A stretch of 27,883 nt of DNA from the NCBI GenBank assembly GCA_003500135.1, contig DNTA01000255.1, forward strand, positions 1 to 27,883, given 5' to 3'. Made by a program: the position numbers and the translations under genes. This document shows positions 7,868-15,081 of the stretch, in pieces; positions within the stretch are counted from its first letter, which is position 1, and each line of letters begins with the position of its first letter. This DNA is from Cytophagales bacterium (GTDB taxonomy: Bacteria > Bacteroidota > Bacteroidia > Cytophagales > Cyclobacteriaceae). The notes beneath the pieces are model-generated. The model saw nothing but the letters and a program-made list of their open reading frames with translations, was not told where the DNA came from and searched no databases.

Positions 7868-8611
7868 TTATATTTCAAGCAGGTCACATGATTTTTGTGC
7901 GGCATCTTGTTCTGCTTTCTTTTTACTAAATCCATTGCCCTTTGCAACTATTTCGTTGTCAAGCAACAAATCAGCGGTAAACTCTTTATGGTTGGCCCTG
8001 CCTTTGATCTCCGTTATTCGGAATTCAATCTCTTTGTTTTCCTGGTGCGCCCATTCGATGATCTTGCTCTTGTAGTTGGGATTGTTTTTTATAATTTCCT
8101 CAAGGTCGAAATGGGGGATGATCAGTTTATACAAGATGAAGCTTCGGCATCTTCGATAGCCTTTGTCAAGGTAAACCGCCCCGATCAAAGCTTCCAGTGC
8201 ATCCCCATATATAGATTTGTAGGTCAGTCTATTCTTTTTGTGTGTATGAAACTCTGCGATATCACTAACGCCAATTTTTCGGGCTGCCTGGTTCAGCGCA
8301 TCACGATTTACAATTCGGCTTCGTATGTCCGTTAGAAAACCTTCGTCTTTGAGTGGGAATTTTTTGAATAAATACTCGGCTACCACTGCCCCCAAAACGG
8401 CATCACCCAGATATTCCAGACGTTCGTTAGACTCTTTTACGCCATGGTCATTTCGTTGAGCTATTGAGCGGTGCTGAGTAGAAAGCCAGTAAAGTTTGAT
8501 ATTTTTTGGCGTCAGGCCGGTAATTCGTTTTACCGACCGCGCCAGATCAGTATCGGTGTTGTTTTGGTTGGTGGTATTTAACTTGAAAATCCAATTGAAC
8601 AATCGATCCAC
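7868..8611 (-). CDS. rnc: Ribonuclease III
   Basis: A double-strand-specific endoribonuclease that processes rRNA precursors and structured mRNAs. The 247-aa protein carries the signature NERLEYLGD (62-70) with acidic Mg2+ ligands Glu66 and Asp70. The second acidic pair is Asp137/Glu140 (YGDALEALIGAVYLD). A double-stranded-RNA-binding domain covers about 178-247 (ending GFSKKKAEQDAAQKSCDLL). The start is GTG, overlapping the fabF TAG stop by one base (TAGTG), so it is probably translationally coupled. No upstream ATG exists before fabF. The acpP-fabF-rnc order is a common bacterial arrangement. Confidence 0.97.
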   Translation of the reverse strand: MDRLFNWIFKLNTTNQNNTDTDLARSVKRITGLTPKNIKLYWLSTQHRSIAQRNDHGVKESNERLEYLGDAVLGAVVAEYLFKKFPLKDEGFLTDIRSRIVNRDALNQAARKIGVSDIAEFHTHKKNRLTYKSIYGDALEALIGAVYLDKGYRRCRSFILYKLIIPHFDLEEIIKNNPNYKSKIIEWAHQENKEIEFRITEIKGRANHKEFTADLLLDNEIVAKGNGFSKKKAEQDAAQKSCDLLEI

Positions 8612-9864
8612 TAATCTTTTAATTTTCTAAAAACCACCGAGAAGTTGTGCCCTCCGAAACCAAAAGTATTGCTGAGGGCGGCTCTTACTTCTCTATCCTG
8701 CGCTTTATTAAAGGTAAAATTCAGCTTGTTGTCCAACGCATCATCATCTGTAAAGTGGTTGATGGTTGGTGGGATTTTACCATATTTCATGGCCATTATA
8801 CAGGCGATAGCCTCAACTGCTCCTGCAGCTCCGAGCAGGTGCCCGGTCATTGATTTGGTAGAACTGATATTGAGATCATAAGCATGTTCACCAAAAACCT
8901 GTTGTATGGCTTTTGATTCAGCAATATCCCCAAGAGGGGTAGAGGTACCATGCACATTGATATAATCAATATCCTCTGGGTTCAAACCAGCATAATGCAA
9001 CGCTTTACGCATTACATTTGCAGCTCCTATGCCTTCCGGATGAGGAGCTGTGATGTGGTACGCATCGGCAGTGGCGCCACCGCCCGCCAATTCGGCATGG
9101 ATTTTGGCGCCGCGTGCTTTTGCGTGCTCATATTCTTCAAGAATTATGGCCCCGGCGCCTTCACCTAATACAAAACCATCCCGATCTTTGTCAAAGGGTC
9201 TTGATGCAGTGGCAGGGTCATCATTGCGCTCACTCAATGCTTTCATAGCATTGAAACCAGCCACACCTGACTCAACAACAGCTGCTTCCGAACCACCACT
9301 GATCATGATGTCTGCTTTGCCCAGTTGGATATAATGCATGGCATCAACCAGTGCATTAGTAGCTGTGGCACATGCAGAAACCGTGGCATAGTTAGGGCCT
9401 CTAAAGCCGTATTTGATAGAGATGTAACCGGCTGCAATGTCAGCAATCATTTTAGGTATGAAAAAGGGATTGTATTTAGGCACACCATCACCAGTGGCAA
9501 AATTGGCCACTTCATCCTGAAATGTTTTGAGGCCACCAATTCCCGAGCCCCATATTACGCCTGCTCTGTCAGAGTCTAATTTATCAGTATCCAACCCTGA
9601 ATCTTCAAAAGCTTCCTGAACTGAAACCATTGCATATTGTGTGCAAGGATCCATTTTACGGGATTCTTTGCGATCCAGATGATCAGCTACATTAAAATTT
9701 TTAAGCTCGCATGCGAACTTTGTTTTGAAATGTGTGGTGTCGAAATGCGTAATGGGTGCGGCGCCGCTCACACCGTTGGTTAAACCTTTCCAGTATTCGT
9801 CACGATTATTACCGATCGGTGTAAGCGCACCAAGACCCGTTACTACTACCCTTTTTAAAGCCAT
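8611..9864 (-). CDS. fabF: 3-oxoacyl-[acyl-carrier-protein] synthase II
   Basis: The condensing enzyme of fatty acid elongation, joining malonyl-ACP to acyl-ACP. The 417-aa length is typical. The Cys-His-His triad is Cys165 (VSACATATNA), His305 (NVHGTSTPLGD) and His342 (KSMTGHLLGAAG). The C-terminal glycine-rich NTFGFGGHN loop is present. It lies 24 nt downstream of acpP, whose product carries its substrates, and overlaps rnc by one base. The start is ATG with no competing upstream start. Confidence 0.98.
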   Translation of the reverse strand: MALKRVVVTGLGALTPIGNNRDEYWKGLTNGVSGAAPITHFDTTHFKTKFACELKNFNVADHLDRKESRKMDPCTQYAMVSVQEAFEDSGLDTDKLDSDRAGVIWGSGIGGLKTFQDEVANFATGDGVPKYNPFFIPKMIADIAAGYISIKYGFRGPNYATVSACATATNALVDAMHYIQLGKADIMISGGSEAAVVESGVAGFNAMKALSERNDDPATASRPFDKDRDGFVLGEGAGAIILEEYEHAKARGAKIHAELAGGGATADAYHITAPHPEGIGAANVMRKALHYAGLNPEDIDYINVHGTSTPLGDIAESKAIQQVFGEHAYDLNISSTKSMTGHLLGAAGAVEAIACIMAMKYGKIPPTINHFTDDDALDNKLNFTFNKAQDREVRAALSNTFGFGGHNFSVVFRKLKD

Positions 9865-9888
9865 AAAAGAGCGCTGTGTTTTTAAATT

Positions 9889-10125
9889 TTATTTTACGTT
9901 TTCCTCTAAGTAGGAGATAGCCTGACCTACAGTGGCTATATTTTCAGCCTGGTCGTCAGGAATAGAAATGTTGAATTCTTTCTCGAATTCCATGATGAGC
10001 TCTACTGTATCAAGCGAGTCAGCTCCAAGATCGTTTGTGAAGCTAGCTTCTGGAGTAACTTCAGATTCTTCAACTCCGAGCTTATCTACAATAATGCTCT
10101 TTACTTTTTGTGCTATTTCAGACAT
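9889..10125 (-). CDS. acpP: Acyl carrier protein
   Basis: A small acidic 78-aa protein that carries growing fatty acyl chains on 4'-phosphopantetheine. The attachment serine is Ser37 in [16 protein letters not shown]. The four-helix ACP pattern and length are standard. It is the first gene of the acpP-fabF-rnc unit and has its own good promoter candidate 30-61 nt upstream. Confidence 0.98.
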   Translation of the reverse strand: MSEIAQKVKSIIVDKLGVEESEVTPEASFTNDLGADSLDTVELIMEFEKEFNISIPDDQAENIATVGQAISYLEENVK

Positions 10126-10154
10126 CTTCTCAACTAATTTAGTTTAAACTCCTG

Positions 10155-10186
10155 CAAAGAAATGCATTTACCTATTTAATGTCAAA
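10155..10186 (-). promoter_or_regulatory. Promoter of acpP-fabF-rnc
   Basis: On the minus strand, TTTG (10183-10186) is followed after 20 nt by TTTCTTTG (10155-10162). This fits the Bacteroidota -33 TTTG and -7 TAnnTTTG pattern with one mismatch in the -7 box. It predicts a leader of about 20-25 nt before the acpP ATG. Confidence 0.55.
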
Positions 10187-10208
10187 CAAAATTTTCAATC
10201 TTAATTTT

Positions 10209-10240
10209 TTTGATAATCATTGTTAAAGCTTCCATTTTTG
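10209..10240 (+). promoter_or_regulatory. Promoter of the IPExxxVDY-pyk pair
   Basis: TTTG (10209-10212) is followed after 20 nt by CATTTTTG (10233-10240), a one-mismatch match to TAnnTTTG. Spacing is identical to the divergent acpP promoter. The predicted leader before the ATG at 10270 is about 25 nt. Confidence 0.5.
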
Positions 10241-10269
10241 TTTGTCCACATAAAAATAATATAAAATCA

Positions 10270-10698
10270 ATGAGTAAGAACAAGTTAACCTATGAAATTG
10301 ACTTTGATTTCAAACTATTTGGATTAATTTCCTATGCGAAAGATTATAAATTAGCATGGCTGATCAATGAACATCTTGGTATAAATTTGGTTAAAGATGA
10401 TGATTTAAAAATACATTTTGTCAAAAACCATCACATACTGGTGTCTAATTTTAAATTTGAGACTGAACATAGTATATTTCGACTTTTAAAAAATAAGGCA
10501 GTTGAGTTTTCCAACCCCAAAAAGACTTTTTTACTACCCGAATTGCCCGATTTTGATTATTTTATGATAGTGCAGGGTTTTGACGCTTCTTTCCAAAAGG
10601 GAGAAATTAAAAAGCAACTTTCGGCCATAAAAGAAATCCAGCTGCTAAACGTATTCAAACCAGAAAACCTTACATCAAAGGAAAACCTAATACTCTAA
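10270..10698 (+). CDS. IPExxxVDY family protein
   Basis: A 142-aa soluble protein of a small Bacteroidota family named for an IPExxxVDY motif; here the motif reads LPELPDFDY (about residues 95-103). The preceding pattern (YEIDFDFKLFGL, AWLINEHLGINL, and a basic/aromatic middle) fits what I recall of the family. Its function is not known. The ATG at 10270 is chosen because it follows the promoter candidate and begins the conserved part; a longer reading frame upstream would start inside the promoter. Its stop overlaps the pyk start by one base (TAATG), suggesting translational coupling and a role tied to pyruvate kinase or central carbon flow. Confidence 0.8.
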   Translation: MSKNKLTYEIDFDFKLFGLISYAKDYKLAWLINEHLGINLVKDDDLKIHFVKNHHILVSNFKFETEHSIFRLLKNKAVEFSNPKKTFLLPELPDFDYFMIVQGFDASFQKGEIKKQLSAIKEIQLLNVFKPENLTSKENLIL

Positions 10699-12128
10699 TG
10701 GATCGAAACCATAACAAGACCAAAATTGTGGCCACTGTAGGACCGGCCTGTGAAACGAAAAGCAGGTTGGCTAACCTGATAAAATCGGGTGCGAATGTTT
10801 TCCGGCTCAATTTTTCCCATGGCACACATGCGGAACATGCGAATAGAATAAAGTCAATACGAGAACTGAATGAAGAGCTAAATACCCATATTTCCATTTT
10901 ACAGGATCTACAAGGTCCAAAAATCAGGATTGCAGAGGTGGAACAGGGCGCTGTGACGCTTAAGGTAGGTCAGAAACTGGTCATTACCACTGAGCAGGTA
11001 CTGGGTACTAAAGAAAGGGTAAGTACTTCCTATAAATCGCTACCCAAGGATGTGAAAATCGGCGATTCCATACTGATCGATGATGGAAACCTGGAAATGA
11101 AAGTGGTTGACAAGAATACCAAGGAAGTATTTACACAGGTTTTGCATGGTGGTATACTAAAATCGAGAAAGGGTATCAATTTGCCTACATCCAATGTTTC
11201 AGCGCCCTCTCTTACCCCGAAAGACATGGAAGATCTTATGTTTGGTATTGAAATGGATGTCGATTGGATAGCTTTATCTTTTGTACGGTCCGCAAAAGAC
11301 ATCATTGAGCTGAAAAAAATCATTGAATCTCACGGGCGTCAAATAAAGGTGGTAGCGAAAATTGAAAAGCCGGAAGCAGTTGCCAATTTTGATGAAATTG
11401 TTAAAGTGACGGATGCGGTTATGGTAGCAAGGGGTGACCTTGGCGTAGAAATACCTATGGAAGAGGTGCCGGTAGTTCAAAAGGAACTGGTGTACAAATG
11501 TAATCAATCTGCCAAGCCGGTAATCGTAGCGACACAAATGGTGGAAAGTATGGTCAATAACCCAAGGCCTACCCGGGCTGAAGCAAGTGATGTGGCCAAT
11601 GCCATAATGGATGGAGCAGATGCTGTAATGCTTAGCGCCGAAACTGCTTCCGGGTCGTTTCCTGCCCTTGCTGTACGCAGTATGGCCAAGATCATCAGGT
11701 CGGTGGAGTCTAAGGTCATGCGCATTTATAACAAGGACTATGAAATGGATACACACTCGGAGACATATAAGAACGACAGGGTATTGGCCTCGGCCATTTC
11801 ACTTGCCGAAGATACCAATGCCAGGGCGATCACAGGAATGACTTTTTCCGGCTACACCGCCACAGGTTTGTCTCGTTTCAGGCCGCAAGCCAATATTTAT
11901 ATTTTTACGGGCAATGAAAAACTACTAAATCAATTGAACCTGATCTGGGGAGTGCGCGGATTTTTTTATGATAAGTTTTACTCCACCGACGATTCACTTG
12001 ACGACGTGCTGCATTTGCTTCATGAAAAGCGACTGATCAAAAAGGGGGATGTTCTGGTCAATACAAGCACTTCACCGGTTAAACCCAAAAAACGAACAAA
12101 TACCGTTCGGTTAATGGAAGTAGAATAA
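10698..12128 (+). CDS. pyk: Pyruvate kinase
   Basis: Final glycolytic step, transferring phosphate from phosphoenolpyruvate to ADP. The 476-aa protein shows the standard order. The A-domain start is KTKIVATVGPAC (7-18), with FRLNFSHG (35-42), and the B-domain lid covers about 70-170. The active-site segment VVAKIEKPEAV (218-228) holds the catalytic Lys and metal-binding Glu. MVARGDLGVEIP (242-253) and NPRPTRAEASDVANAIMDGADAVMLSAE follow, and then a C-terminal allosteric-type domain (about 345-476). It is translated in coupling with the IPExxxVDY gene. It converges on the rqcH-like gene with a single base between the stop codons. Confidence 0.97.
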   Translation: MDRNHNKTKIVATVGPACETKSRLANLIKSGANVFRLNFSHGTHAEHANRIKSIRELNEELNTHISILQDLQGPKIRIAEVEQGAVTLKVGQKLVITTEQVLGTKERVSTSYKSLPKDVKIGDSILIDDGNLEMKVVDKNTKEVFTQVLHGGILKSRKGINLPTSNVSAPSLTPKDMEDLMFGIEMDVDWIALSFVRSAKDIIELKKIIESHGRQIKVVAKIEKPEAVANFDEIVKVTDAVMVARGDLGVEIPMEEVPVVQKELVYKCNQSAKPVIVATQMVESMVNNPRPTRAEASDVANAIMDGADAVMLSAETASGSFPALAVRSMAKIIRSVESKVMRIYNKDYEMDTHSETYKNDRVLASAISLAEDTNARAITGMTFSGYTATGLSRFRPQANIYIFTGNEKLLNQLNLIWGVRGFFYDKFYSTDDSLDDVLHLLHEKRLIKKGDVLVNTSTSPVKPKKRTNTVRLMEVE

Positions 12129-12129
12129 G

Positions 12130-13665
12130 TTACGGTTTTTCCGGGGGAACCAACACAACACGCTCTTTATCCACCAAAACTGCCCCGGCAGGAACCCCCT
12201 TTGGTTTCCGAACGTATTTTCGAGGAGCTACCGAAACTGGACATATGCTCTCCGATTTCCTTTTGGAGTGCCAGGCGGCCAGGCTGGCGGCGTACTCGAC
12301 AATGTCTTCAGGGTAGTGGTTGCCCCTTTGCCGAATGACCACATGGGAGCCGGTAGTATCTTTTGCATGAAGCCATAAATCATTTTTGAGGGCAACCTTA
12401 AAAGTTAGCTGATCGTTTTTTGCTGCATTTTTGCCTACCAGTATTTCAAAGCCGTTTTTTTCAAATAACCAGTAGGGCAATGCAGTATTTGGCGATTGTT
12501 TTTGCTCACTTTTGGTTTTCACATAAGGTTTTAATTCCTGAAAAGAGGCAGTTGATTCTATTTTTTCTATTCTTTCATCAATTTCCTTTAGCAGCGACCT
12601 TTTCCGATCGATATTCTCCCTTAGCTTATCCCATTCAATTCGCTGGTTTTTCGATTTCCGATAGTATTGTTCGGCATTTTTTTGAGGTGTAAGTCTGGGA
12701 TTGAGTTTTATTTCGATTTCTTCGTCGTGGTAAAAGTCGTACAACCGGGTTGCTTTTTGATTGGGTTTTACCCGGTGGAGGTTAGCCATTAAGATATCTG
12801 CAATCTGATCATATTTTACGCCATGCTCTAATGCTTTCAGCTTGTTGGAAGTTTTTTGAATATAATTTTTAGTGCTTTTTTGTTGTTGATCCAGCTGTTG
12901 CAATAAACCATATTTATTTTTTTCAAAGTGATGTCTTTTGGTGTGTTGAAAGTAAAAGTGTGTAATTGCTTCCAGCGGTCCAGTGAATTTTTCGGCGTCA
13001 CCTTCAGGTGGCATACACCACAAACTGGTTGGGTCTTGAAGAACATAAAAGATTTGCTGATCCAGTGCTTTATACAGGTTTTGTATCATTTCCCACCTTT
13101 CCTCCAATGTTTTTGAAGAAAAACCAAACTGGTCGAGATACTCCATTACCGGTTTACCAAGTGTCGGATCGAATTTTTTAAGATCACCGCCCAATTTTTC
13201 AAAAACCAGCCAATTCTTTTCATAATATTGGTCAAATTCATCCAGTTTGAGTTCCCAGTCGTTTTTCAGCGAGTGCTTAAAAACTTTCAAAGGCCGGTCC
13301 TCCTTGAATAAAATGATATTCGATCTATTGCCAAACAGTTTGAAAACAAGTTTGTAATCATTTCTAAAGGCAATGTAAAATGCCCGGTTATTCTGAAAAC
13401 AGAATGTCTTGCTCACAGCTTGATTTCGAACTTCATCAAACAGGTCAACACTGTTTTTTTTAGCCCTGTGAAAAGTATCTGGAAAACTAAGGCATGAAAA
13501 TGACGGGCTGAGATCTGCCTGAATAAAGAATTCTTTTCCATCACGGGCAAACCCGAGAATTAACTCATCCTTATTTTGGGAAAAAACTTCAATCAAAAGG
13601 GCGTTTTTGAGTTTAACGTCTAATGAAGGGGCAAGGTGTTTTATAAAATGGTGATTGTTGTACAC
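12130..13665 (-). CDS. NFACT/RqcH family ribosome quality-control protein
   Basis: RqcH-type proteins bind obstructed 50S subunits and recruit tRNA-Ala to add C-terminal alanine tails. This 511-aa protein has an NFACT-N domain (about 1-180, with FGNRSNIILFKED), a central helical/coiled-coil part (about 250-370), and the NFACT-R domain (DLWLHAKDTTGSHVVIRQRG, then the SVAPRKYVRKPKG segment) near the C-terminus. It was formerly annotated as fibronectin-binding FbpA. The start is GTG, one base after the stop of the upstream metallo-hydrolase gene; no Met lies near the N-terminus. By eye, two Asp residues I recall as important for tRNA binding in Bacillus RqcH align with Asn4 and Asn93 here. Tailing activity is therefore uncertain. 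Confidence 0.88.
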   Translation of the reverse strand: MYNNHHFIKHLAPSLDVKLKNALLIEVFSQNKDELILGFARDGKEFFIQADLSPSFSCLSFPDTFHRAKKNSVDLFDEVRNQAVSKTFCFQNNRAFYIAFRNDYKLVFKLFGNRSNIILFKEDRPLKVFKHSLKNDWELKLDEFDQYYEKNWLVFEKLGGDLKKFDPTLGKPVMEYLDQFGFSSKTLEERWEMIQNLYKALDQQIFYVLQDPTSLWCMPPEGDAEKFTGPLEAITHFYFQHTKRHHFEKNKYGLLQQLDQQQKSTKNYIQKTSNKLKALEHGVKYDQIADILMANLHRVKPNQKATRLYDFYHDEEIEIKLNPRLTPQKNAEQYYRKSKNQRIEWDKLRENIDRKRSLLKEIDERIEKIESTASFQELKPYVKTKSEQKQSPNTALPYWLFEKNGFEILVGKNAAKNDQLTFKVALKNDLWLHAKDTTGSHVVIRQRGNHYPEDIVEYAASLAAWHSKRKSESICPVSVAPRKYVRKPKGVPAGAVLVDKERVVLVPPEKP

Positions 13666-13666
13666 G

Positions 13667-14428
13667 TTATATTAATAAACTTAATCCATCGTGCGCCAAA
13701 TATACGTTTTCCGGGAGCAATTTTGATATTTTTTCATGTTTACCCAGCTTATGGCTTATGTGAGTCAAATAGGTACGGCCGGGTTTTAGCTCACTGCTTA
13801 GGTCCAGCGCCTGTTCAAGTGTGAAATGGGAGATGTGCGGATCATGTTGAAGCGCATTCAAAACCAGCACTTCAGAGTTTTTCAGCTTTTCTTTTTCTGC
13901 CTTACTGATGTAATTGGCATCGGTGATGTAGCTAAAGTTTTTGATCCTAAAGCCAAAAACAGGAAGTTTATGGTGCAAAGTATAAACAGGAAGTATTTCT
14001 GTTGAATTTACGCTAAAGGGCCTGTTTTCTATTCTGTGTAAATCGATTTGCGGAACACCCGGGTACTTCTTTTCTGCAAAAGCATAATGGAATTCTTTTT
14101 TGACGAATTCCAATACGTTTTCATTGCCGTAGATTGGCATGGGCTTTTTTTGTTTGAAATTAAAGGAGCGCACGTCGTCAAGTCCGGCCACATGGTCCCG
14201 GTGCTCATGGGTAAAAATTACGGCATCGAGTTTTTTTATGTTATTTGAAATCATTTGTTGCCGGAAATCAGGGCCGGTATCGATCACAATACTTTGTCCA
14301 TCGACCTCTACATGAGCCGATGTACGAAGCCTCTTGTCCCTGGTGTCTACCGATCGGCATACATCGCATTCACAAGCGATCACCGGTACACCCTGCGAGG
14401 TGCCTGTGCCCAAAAATGTTACCTTCAA
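13667..14428 (-). CDS. PhnP-like metallo-beta-lactamase-fold hydrolase
   Basis: A 253-aa MBL-fold enzyme, probably a phosphodiesterase. The metal motif FTHEHRDH (72-79), Asp170 (YITDANY) and His223/His226 (LTHISHK) form the usual two-metal site. The N-terminus FLGTGTSQGVPV followed by CECDVC (19-24) is the extra zinc-binding cysteine knuckle of E. coli PhnP, which cleaves 2',3'- and ribosyl cyclic phosphates. No phn genes are nearby, so phosphonate use is not implied. The start is TTG, and its last two bases form part of the TGA stop of the upstream gene (TTGA, 4-nt overlap). The stop lies one base before the rqcH-like gene. Its real substrate is unknown. Confidence 0.87.
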   Translation of the reverse strand: MKVTFLGTGTSQGVPVIACECDVCRSVDTRDKRLRTSAHVEVDGQSIVIDTGPDFRQQMISNNIKKLDAVIFTHEHRDHVAGLDDVRSFNFKQKKPMPIYGNENVLEFVKKEFHYAFAEKKYPGVPQIDLHRIENRPFSVNSTEILPVYTLHHKLPVFGFRIKNFSYITDANYISKAEKEKLKNSEVLVLNALQHDPHISHFTLEQALDLSSELKPGRTYLTHISHKLGKHEKISKLLPENVYLAHDGLSLLI

Positions 14429-14700
14429 GATGTTGCCTTGTTTTCTATGATGTTTTTAAAGAGCTTTTGGTTTTTTTCACTGAAACCGCTACTATCAAGT
14501 TCTACTTCTTTAATAATGTCGAGCAGGCAACTGATTTTTCCTTCTAAAGTGTAGTATTTATTGATAACCACGATTTTGCTTTGATTTAGTACGCAGTAGC
14601 CGGATTTAAAATTGCCCTTTTCGTAACGAAGTGTATAGTCGGATTCAGCAAATATGTCTTCAAGTTTATTTAAAAAATGCTTCGTGTATTTTACCTCCAT
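14425..14700 (-). CDS. Small protein of unknown function in the signalling operon
   Basis: A 91-aa soluble protein, MEVKYTKHFLNKLEDIF..., with alternating helical and strand-like segments. It includes KSGYCVLNQSKIVVINKYYTLEGK in its middle and a helical, acidic C-terminal third. There is no signal peptide, no membrane segment and only one or two cysteines. I do not recognise its family, although its position before the MBL hydrolase looks like conserved gene order. It starts one base after the receiver gene stops and overlaps the MBL gene by 4 nt, so it is almost certainly co-translated. The tight packing is the main support for it being real. Confidence 0.75.
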   Translation of the reverse strand: MEVKYTKHFLNKLEDIFAESDYTLRYEKGNFKSGYCVLNQSKIVVINKYYTLEGKISCLLDIIKEVELDSSGFSEKNQKLFKNIIENKATS

Positions 14701-14701
14701 A

Positions 14702-15079
14702 TTAGCTGGTAAATTTTCGTACAGCGCTTACGACTTCATCAAAATTCAATGGTTTTTGTATGTATTGGTTAATTCCGGCCTGACTGAAATCTTCATCAGA
14801 GTAATTTTTGGCATTACCGGTTATGGCTACAATAGGCACGTCTTTCTTTTTAGGGTCGTCCATTTGACGTATGCGACGGCTGCATTCCATACCGTCGAGA
14901 CCAGGCATATTGATATCCATCAATATAATATCGTAATCTTCTTTTTGGACCATTTCCATAACCTGGTTGCCGTTTTTGGCAGAGCTGATATCGTAGTTTT
15001 GAATTTGAAGTATTTTTTTAGTCAGGTTTTGTATAACCGAGCTATCTTCTGCTATGAGTACTTTTTTCTTTTCAGACAT
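14702..15079 (-). CDS. CheY-like single-domain response regulator
   Basis: A 125-aa stand-alone receiver domain. The acidic pocket is Glu11/Asp12 (IAEDSS), the phosphoacceptor is Asp55 (ILMDINMPGLDG), the switch threonine is Thr87 (AITGNA), and Lys109 (IQKP) completes the site. There is no output domain, so it acts by protein contact or phosphotransfer. It lies two bases downstream of the hybrid kinase gene, whose HPt domain is a natural phosphodonor. Confidence 0.95.
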   Translation of the reverse strand: MSEKKKVLIAEDSSVIQNLTKKILQIQNYDISSAKNGNQVMEMVQKEDYDIILMDINMPGLDGMECSRRIRQMDDPKKKDVPIVAITGNAKNYSDEDFSQAGINQYIQKPLNFDEVVSAVRKFTS

Positions 15080-15081
15080 GG

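Noticed and set aside
11274..11756. 160-codon open frame antisense to pyk
   Set aside because: It is fully inside a strongly conserved gene, has a His/Tyr/Arg-rich composition typical of antisense shadow frames, and has no promoter candidate.
13667..14428. Phosphonate-use cluster suggested by the PhnP-like protein
   Set aside because: No other phn genes are present; relatives of this hydrolase are widespread outside phosphonate clusters.
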